Shown here piece by piece: positions 6,845-10,066 of a DNA stretch of 10,066 nt. A program made the translations under genes and the position numbers. Source of the DNA: Campylobacterales bacterium (GTDB taxonomy: Bacteria > Campylobacterota > Campylobacteria > Campylobacterales > JAADDG01); assembly GCA_027009865.1 (NCBI GenBank), contig JALVCR010000184.1, positions 1 to 10,066 on the forward strand, written 5' to 3'. The notes beneath the pieces were generated by a model. That model had not been told where the DNA came from and made no database searches. It was given only the letters and a program-made list of their open reading frames with translations. Numbering within the stretch: position 1 is the first letter of the stretch; the number at the start of each line of letters is the position of its first letter.

Positions 6845-6853
6845 ATTATAGCA
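6845..6853 (-). promoter_or_regulatory. Extended -10 promoter of the acidic protein gene
   Basis: TGCTATAAT on the minus strand is an ideal extended -10 (TG, one base, TATAAT). The predicted start near 6838 leaves a 17-nt leader that holds the AAGGGG ribosome site. It lies directly against the base of the hairpin spanning the metE stop codon. Confidence 0.7.
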
Positions 6854-6886
6854 CAAAGAGGGGTTAAGAGTCTCTAACCCTCTTTG
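6854..6886 (-). terminator. Hairpin around the metE stop codon
   Basis: CAAAGAGGGGTTA (6854-6866) and TAACCCTCTTTG (6875-6886) pair over 12 bp with one bulged G. The loop of about 8 nt lies in the last metE codons, and the stop codon at 6864-6866 forms part of the stem. Read from metE, the stem is followed by TGCTATAATTGTTTTTT, so the T-run comes about 13 nt late for a classic intrinsic terminator. It may end metE transcription imperfectly or protect the 3' end. Confidence 0.6.
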
Positions 6887-9125
6887 CGGCTTTTACCATA
6901 TTTTTCAAACTCTCTTTAACCTCTTTCCATTTTCTGGTCTTAAGACCGCAGTCTGGATTTATCCAAAGCTGCTCTTTTGGCAAGACCTCCAAGAAAGACT
7001 CAATTTGCTTTTGCATCTCCTCAACGCTTGGAATTCTCGGAGAGTGTATATCGTAAACGCCCGGTCCTATTTCACGGGTATATCCAACTCTTTTAAAAAC
7101 TTTCAAAAGTTCATTTCCGCTTCTTGCAGTCTCTATGGAGATTACGTCAGCATCCATCGCTTCTATTGTTTTTATAATATCGTTAAAATCGCTATAGCAC
7201 ATATGGGTATGGATCTGGGTTTGTGGTTTTGCCAAACTGACTGAGAGCTTAAAACTCTCTACCGCCCACTTTTCATAATCTTTTATTTTATCCTCTCTTA
7301 AAGGATACCCCTCTTTGAAAGCCGCTTCATCTACTTGAATTATTTTTATACCGCTATTTTGAAGGTCTTCGACTTCTTCTCTTATAGCTAAAGCTATCTC
7401 GAAAGCTACATCTTTTTTCTCTCTGTCATCCCTTACAAAAGACCAATTTAATATGGTAACTGGACCCGTTAGCATCCCTTTTACTATTTTTTTTGTTCTG
7501 CTTTGGGCGTATGTTATCCACTTTAGGGTCATAGGCTCTTTTCTGTAAACTTCTTTGTATATCAAAGGAGGCTTTACGCATCTGCTTCCATAGCTTTGAA
7601 CCCATCCGTTTTCACTGAAGGCAAATCCTTCTAAAAGGGATCCAAAATACTCCACCATATCCCCTCTCTCCGGCTCTCCGTGAACCAAAATATCCAAACC
7701 TATCTCTTCTTGAAAAGCTATTGCTTCATCAATATATTTTTTAATAGCCTCTTCATACTCCTCTTTTGAGATTAAAGAGTCTTTAAATTTTCTTCTAACT
7801 TCCCTTATCTCTTTTGTCTGAGGAAAAGAGCCTATCGTTGTTGTCGGTAAAATAGGATATTTTAAAATAGAGTGTTGGATTTTTATTCTATCTTTAAACT
7901 CAAGCTCTCTATCAAAGCTTAAATTCTCTGCTTTCTTTTTTAGATCCTCTCTTTTTTGGCTAAAACTGTTTTTAAGTTTCATTGCCTCTTTGTTTTTGGC
8001 CAAAGCTTTCTCTTCTTTTTCATCTAATTTCTCTTCAAAAAAGATTTTTGATATTAAATTTAGCTCTTCTAATTTCTCTACCGCGAAACTTAGCATACTT
8101 TTTATTTTATTATCAAGCCTCTTTTCATATTTTAGGGTAAAAGGGACATGCAAAAGAGAGCAGGAAGTTGAGGGGATAATTTTTTGTTTTGGAATATATT
8201 TTGAGATATTTTCCAAAAGTTTTACGCTTTTTTCTATATCATTAATCCATACATTTCTTCCATCAACCACTCCAGCTATTAAAACTTTATCACTATTTTT
8301 AAAATAATTTAATATCTCAATATTTTCTTTTCCATATACAAAATCAAGCCCTATAGCCCATACTGGAGTGTTTACCAAAATTTTAACCGCCTCTTTTGCG
8401 TGCTCAAAATAGGTAATTAAAGCTATTTTGATATTATCGGCCGCTTTTGAGAGTCTATCGTATGATGGTTTTATGAGGCTTAGAACTTTTGAATTAAGAT
8501 CTTTTACAAATATCGGCTCTTCTATTTGAAGAATTATCTCTTTATCCAGTTTGGATATTTTTCTTACAACATCTTCATAGACTCTTAAAATTTTCTCAAA
8601 AAATTCAAATGTATCCCCTCCATCTTCTCTTTTTGACAAAGCGGCAAAGGTTATAGGCCCTATAATATTTATTTTTGGATTTATGCCAAGCTCTTTTGCC
8701 TCTTTATACTCTTCTTCTATTTTCGATATATCGGCTCTATACTCGTCATTTTCGGATAGTTCGGGAACTATATAGTGGTAGTTTGTATTAAACCACTTTG
8801 TCATCTCCAAGGCTTTTAAATCATCTCTTCCTCTTGCCATAGCAAAATAGAGCTCTGTTTTATCCTCTATACCTTTAAATCTTTTGGAAACTGCGTTTAT
8901 CATCAAGGCGGTATCGAGCATATTGTCGTAAAAAGAGAAATCATTTACGGATATATACTCTATTTTAGAGTTTTTTTGATATAGAAGATGTCTTTTTCTA
9001 AGCTCTTTTGCTACTTTTCTAACCTCGCTAAATTCGCATCCTCCTTCCCAAAAACTCTCCAAAGCCTTTTTAAGCTCTCTTTTCTCTCCAATTCTTGGAA
9101 ATCCTATTACATAATTTTTGGACAT
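6864..9125 (-). CDS. metE: Cobalamin-independent methionine synthase MetE, 753 aa
   Basis: MetE moves a methyl group from 5-methyltetrahydropteroyl-triglutamate to homocysteine, the last step of methionine synthesis, using zinc rather than cobalamin; it is cytoplasmic. The length is identical to E. coli MetE. The zinc ligands fall at the same numbers: His641 and Cys643 (THMCYSD), Glu665 (ISIETARSG) and Cys726 (NPDCGLKTR). The N-terminal half has GFPRIGEKRELKKALE (8-23) and KWFNTNYHYIVPE (110-122). The C-terminal barrel begins with TTTIGSFPQTKEIREVR (428-444) and carries GEPERGDMVEYF (483-494), MLTGPVTILNWSF (551-563) and QVDEAAFKEGYPLR (597-610). AAGGGG lies 6 nt before the ATG at 9125. It stands as a single gene. 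No cobalamin or SAM riboswitch is recognised upstream. The call is certain. Confidence 0.99.
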   Translation of the reverse strand: MSKNYVIGFPRIGEKRELKKALESFWEGGCEFSEVRKVAKELRKRHLLYQKNSKIEYISVNDFSFYDNMLDTALMINAVSKRFKGIEDKTELYFAMARGRDDLKALEMTKWFNTNYHYIVPELSENDEYRADISKIEEEYKEAKELGINPKINIIGPITFAALSKREDGGDTFEFFEKILRVYEDVVRKISKLDKEIILQIEEPIFVKDLNSKVLSLIKPSYDRLSKAADNIKIALITYFEHAKEAVKILVNTPVWAIGLDFVYGKENIEILNYFKNSDKVLIAGVVDGRNVWINDIEKSVKLLENISKYIPKQKIIPSTSCSLLHVPFTLKYEKRLDNKIKSMLSFAVEKLEELNLISKIFFEEKLDEKEEKALAKNKEAMKLKNSFSQKREDLKKKAENLSFDRELEFKDRIKIQHSILKYPILPTTTIGSFPQTKEIREVRRKFKDSLISKEEYEEAIKKYIDEAIAFQEEIGLDILVHGEPERGDMVEYFGSLLEGFAFSENGWVQSYGSRCVKPPLIYKEVYRKEPMTLKWITYAQSRTKKIVKGMLTGPVTILNWSFVRDDREKKDVAFEIALAIREEVEDLQNSGIKIIQVDEAAFKEGYPLREDKIKDYEKWAVESFKLSVSLAKPQTQIHTHMCYSDFNDIIKTIEAMDADVISIETARSGNELLKVFKRVGYTREIGPGVYDIHSPRIPSVEEMQKQIESFLEVLPKEQLWINPDCGLKTRKWKEVKESLKNMVKAAKRVRDS

Positions 9126-9151
9126 TATTCACCCCTTGTTAATTTTTATTT

Positions 9152-9177
9152 TTTGTAAAATTTGATTATTTGTAAAA
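9152..9177 (-). promoter_or_regulatory. Repeated TTTTACAAA in the metE promoter region
   Basis: TTTTACAAA occurs twice on the minus strand (9169-9177 and 9152-9160), 17 nt apart, 27 to 52 nt before the metE ATG. The distal copy holds a -35-like TTTACA with a poor -10-like AAAAAT 17 nt further on. The spacing could mean a promoter or two sites on nearly the same helix face for a regulator. The low sequence complexity makes this uncertain. Confidence 0.3.
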
Positions 9178-9190
9178 AATTATTTGGTTG

Positions 9191-9252
9191 CTGACCTTAG
9201 TTGGTTAGTTTAAAAATTAAGCTGGAGGGTGAACGCCTGTTCTTCTGAAGCT
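9191..9252. other. GC-rich island with possible RNA folding upstream of metE
   Basis: Positions 9221-9251 are about 58 percent G+C (hand count, 18 of 31) in a very AT-rich gap. On the plus strand CTGACC (9191-9196) can pair with GGTTAG (9203-9208), and AGCTGGAG (9220-9227) with CTTC and AGCT (9242-9245, 9249-9252). GAACGCCTGTTC (9231-9242) has self-complementary ends. A GC-rich island in AT-rich DNA can mark a structured RNA, or the end of a dispersed repeat. I cannot name a known family. Confidence 0.3.
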
Positions 9253-9456
9253 AAAAAATTTGGAATTGCAGTTACATTTTGGGAGTTTTTTTGAAAGCAT
9301 TAAAGCTATTTTGCTTCTTTGGGTAAAAACTTTGTTGCAAAGGCAGACTTTTGAATTTAAAATGCAAAAAAGAGGAGCCTCTTTGCATAGACAATTTTTT
9401 ACTACTGATATTAAAGATAAAAAATTTAAAATCTCATCTCTTTTTAAGTCTGTCAT
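9217..9456 (-). CDS. Doubtful Cys-rich 79-aa reading frame
   Basis: The ATG at 9456 has a good ribosome site (GGGGAG, 4 nt before) and a TATAAT box 24 nt upstream, so the 5' end looks like a gene. The first 20 residues (MTDLKRDEILNFLSLISVVK) are normal for this genome. After that the composition changes to Cys, Leu and Ser, with CxC at 22-24, 38-40 and 61-63 and a further Cys31, ending GVHPPA. A terminator-like hairpin lies inside the frame at 9362-9388, and the end runs into the GC-rich island. It could be a real metal-binding microprotein, a gene truncated by a repeat, or a short RNA or leader with an accidental frame. I recognise no family. Confidence 0.35.
   Translation of the reverse strand: MTDLKRDEILNFLSLISVVKNCLCKEAPLFCILNSKVCLCNKVFTQRSKIALMLSKKLPKCNCNSKFFSFRRTGVHPPA
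9362..9388 (-). terminator. Terminator-like hairpin inside the 79-codon frame
   Basis: ATGCAAAGAGG and CCTCTTTTTTGCAT (minus strand) form an 11-bp inverted repeat with a 3-T bulge, or more simply AAAGAG-GCTC-CTCTTT followed by further T residues, which is the form of an intrinsic terminator. On the plus strand no T-run follows. With the promoter at 9480-9485 it would define a transcript of about 105 nt. Confidence 0.5.
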
Positions 9457-9479
9457 AACTCCCCTGTTTTTTTAAAAGT

Positions 9480-9485
9480 ATTATA
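9480..9485 (-). promoter_or_regulatory. -10 box after the 40-aa membrane protein gene
   Basis: A perfect TATAAT on the minus strand, in GGATATAATAC, begins 2 nt after the TAG stop of the 40-aa gene. The predicted start near 9473 lies 17 nt before the ATG at 9456, the same layout as the promoter of the acidic protein gene. No -35 box is visible. Confidence 0.5.
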
Positions 9486-9487
9486 TC

Positions 9488-9610
9488 CTATTTTCTCTTG
9501 TTTCTTTTGCCTCTCTCTTTTTCCCTTGCCTGATAGATAACTCCATGTCCAAGCCATATCATAAAAATAACAAAGGCTACTGTCATTATGGTATCTAAAA
9601 CCTCTTTCAA
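9488..9610 (-). CDS. Membrane microprotein, 40 aa, TTG start
   Basis: The TTG start at 9610 overlaps the TGA stop of the upstream gene (TTGA), and GAGGAG lies 6 nt before it, inside the upstream coding end. This is a normal design for translational coupling. The product is (M)KEVLDTIMTVAFVIFMIWLG followed by HGVIYQAREKERGKRNKRK. One membrane span covers about residues 7-21 and the tail is strongly basic, which predicts an N-out/C-in orientation by the positive-inside rule. No family is recognised. Short Campylobacterota proteins of this type are often missed by gene callers because of length and start codon. An internal ATG at codon 9 would cut into the span, so TTG is preferred. Confidence 0.6.
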   Translation of the reverse strand: MKEVLDTIMTVAFVIFMIWLGHGVIYQAREKERGKRNKRK

Positions 9611-10066
9611 TATCTCTCCTCTTTATCTACAAAAGGGGATGTGCTAAAGATGGCGTAAATTGGAAGATGGTCTGAATATCCCTTGTCAAGATGCCTCCCT
9701 TTGCCCCTGTTTGCCATCTGCCATCTAAAAATTCTCCCTCTTTTAAAAAAGTAATCCCTTCTAAATCTGTCAAAAGAGTTATCCACATAGGAGATGCCTT
9801 TGTTATCAAACATAGCGTGAGGCAAAATCATATTATCTATAGCTCCTTTTTCTCTTTTGAAAATATGGCTCCATCTCCATTTTTTTGGAAGTTCATACCA
9901 AAGATTGTATAGATATTTTGTAGAGTTTATTTTTTTTACAATATCTTCAGTTACGGGTTTTCCATCAGGCAAAATTGTTCCTAAAATATGATTTATAGCA
10001 GTTATTCCGTGAGTGTCGTTTAATCTTCTGTGCCTTCTTATCGTCTCATATTCGTTATAGTTTTCG
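9607..10066 (-). CDS. Endonuclease/exonuclease/phosphatase family protein (N-terminus beyond the right edge)
   Basis: The frame is open from the right edge to the TGA at 9607, giving the C-terminal 152 residues, from ENYNEYETIRRHRRLND onward. GYSDHLPIYAIF near the end is the EEP fold's catalytic Ser-Asp-His motif. AIDNMILPHAM about 60 residues before it fits the substrate-site Asp-Asn strand. The edge probably lies just after the GDxN motif that precedes NYNEYETIRRHR in such proteins, but that part is not visible. EEP enzymes cleave phosphoester bonds in nucleic acids, lipids or inositol phosphates; the substrate cannot be told here. A TTG inside the frame at 9972 is not the start, because the frame and similarity continue upstream. 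It overlaps the 40-aa gene by 4 nt. Confidence 0.85.
   Translation of the reverse strand, partial: ENYNEYETIRRHRRLNDTHGITAINHILGTILPDGKPVTEDIVKKINSTKYLYNLWYELPKKWRWSHIFKREKGAIDNMILPHAMFDNKGISYVDNSFDRFRRDYFFKRGRIFRWQMANRGKGRHLDKGYSDHLPIYAIFSTSPFVDKEERY

Noticed and set aside
6822..6845. An 8-residue longer start for the acidic protein (MFFKKGDV)
   Set aside because: Its ATG lies within the TATAAT box and has no ribosome site, whereas the start at 6821 has AAGGGG at proper spacing.
9195..9215. A D-arm-like TTAGTTGGTTAG on the plus strand upstream of metE
   Set aside because: No anticodon arm or T-arm follows at tRNA spacing, so it is not a tRNA gene.
9126..9260. A cobalamin, SAM-I or SAH riboswitch upstream of metE
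   Set aside because: None of the conserved core motifs of these classes could be found by eye on the metE strand; a covariance search would be decisive.
9260..9475. A 71-codon plus-strand frame opposite the Cys-rich frame
   Set aside because: It starts at a TTG with no ribosome site or promoter, while the minus strand has both. It may only reflect a repeat or RNA element in this stretch.
9607..9972. A complete 121-aa protein starting from TTG at 9972
   Set aside because: The frame remains open to the window edge and the upstream residues (ENYNEYETIRRHRRLND) fit the EEP family, so this is the tail of a longer protein.

Overview
The window is AT-rich chromosomal DNA, very probably from a Campylobacterota bacterium (formerly Epsilonproteobacteria), perhaps a free-living or vent-type lineage. 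The basis is the AT-rich codon use, an RpoD with an unusually short N-terminal part, a flagellar rod gene pair behind a sigma54-type (GG-N10-GC) promoter, and clean TATAAT -10 boxes without recognisable -35 boxes. The genus cannot be fixed from the sequence. No rRNA, tRNA, CRISPR array, transposase or phage gene is seen. Most of the window is conserved housekeeping DNA.

Layout from left to right. (1) 1-889, minus: a MoxR-type AAA+ ATPase, cut by the left edge. (2) 890-1022: a divergent promoter region. (3) 1023-1388, plus: a membrane-anchored helix-hairpin-helix protein. Its 3' end overlaps the next, convergent gene by 14 bp. (4) 1375-3881, minus: rpoD, followed by a 233-residue protein with a PAS-like domain, whose ATG overlaps the rpoD stop codon (TAATG). 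(5) 3882-4164: a divergent control region with a TATAAT box toward rpoD, and a sigma54-type promoter plus a perfect 9-bp inverted repeat toward the flagellar genes. (6) 4165-5777, plus: flgF-like and flgG flagellar rod genes. (7) 5900-6079, plus: a 59-residue single-span membrane protein with its own promoter and an AT-only palindrome in its leader, closed by a strong terminator at 6078-6117. (8) 6120-6821, minus: a very acidic protein of unknown function. (9) 6864-9125, minus: metE, complete, with all four zinc ligands. (10) 9126-9487: a region of uncertain content, holding a TATAAT box, a doubtful Cys-rich 79-codon frame, a terminator-like hairpin inside that frame and a short GC-rich island. 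(11) 9488-10066, minus: the C-terminal part of an endonuclease/exonuclease/phosphatase (EEP) family protein, translationally coupled through a TTG start to a 40-residue membrane microprotein.

The genes do not form one pathway. They fall into independent short transcription units: general transcription (rpoD and a PAS partner), flagellar rod assembly, methionine synthesis, and uncharacterised membrane or nuclease-like functions. No clear new multi-gene system was found. The items most worth a second look are the PAS/degenerate-kinase-like gene coupled to rpoD, the unexplained region upstream of metE, and the palindromes placed at predicted transcription starts.
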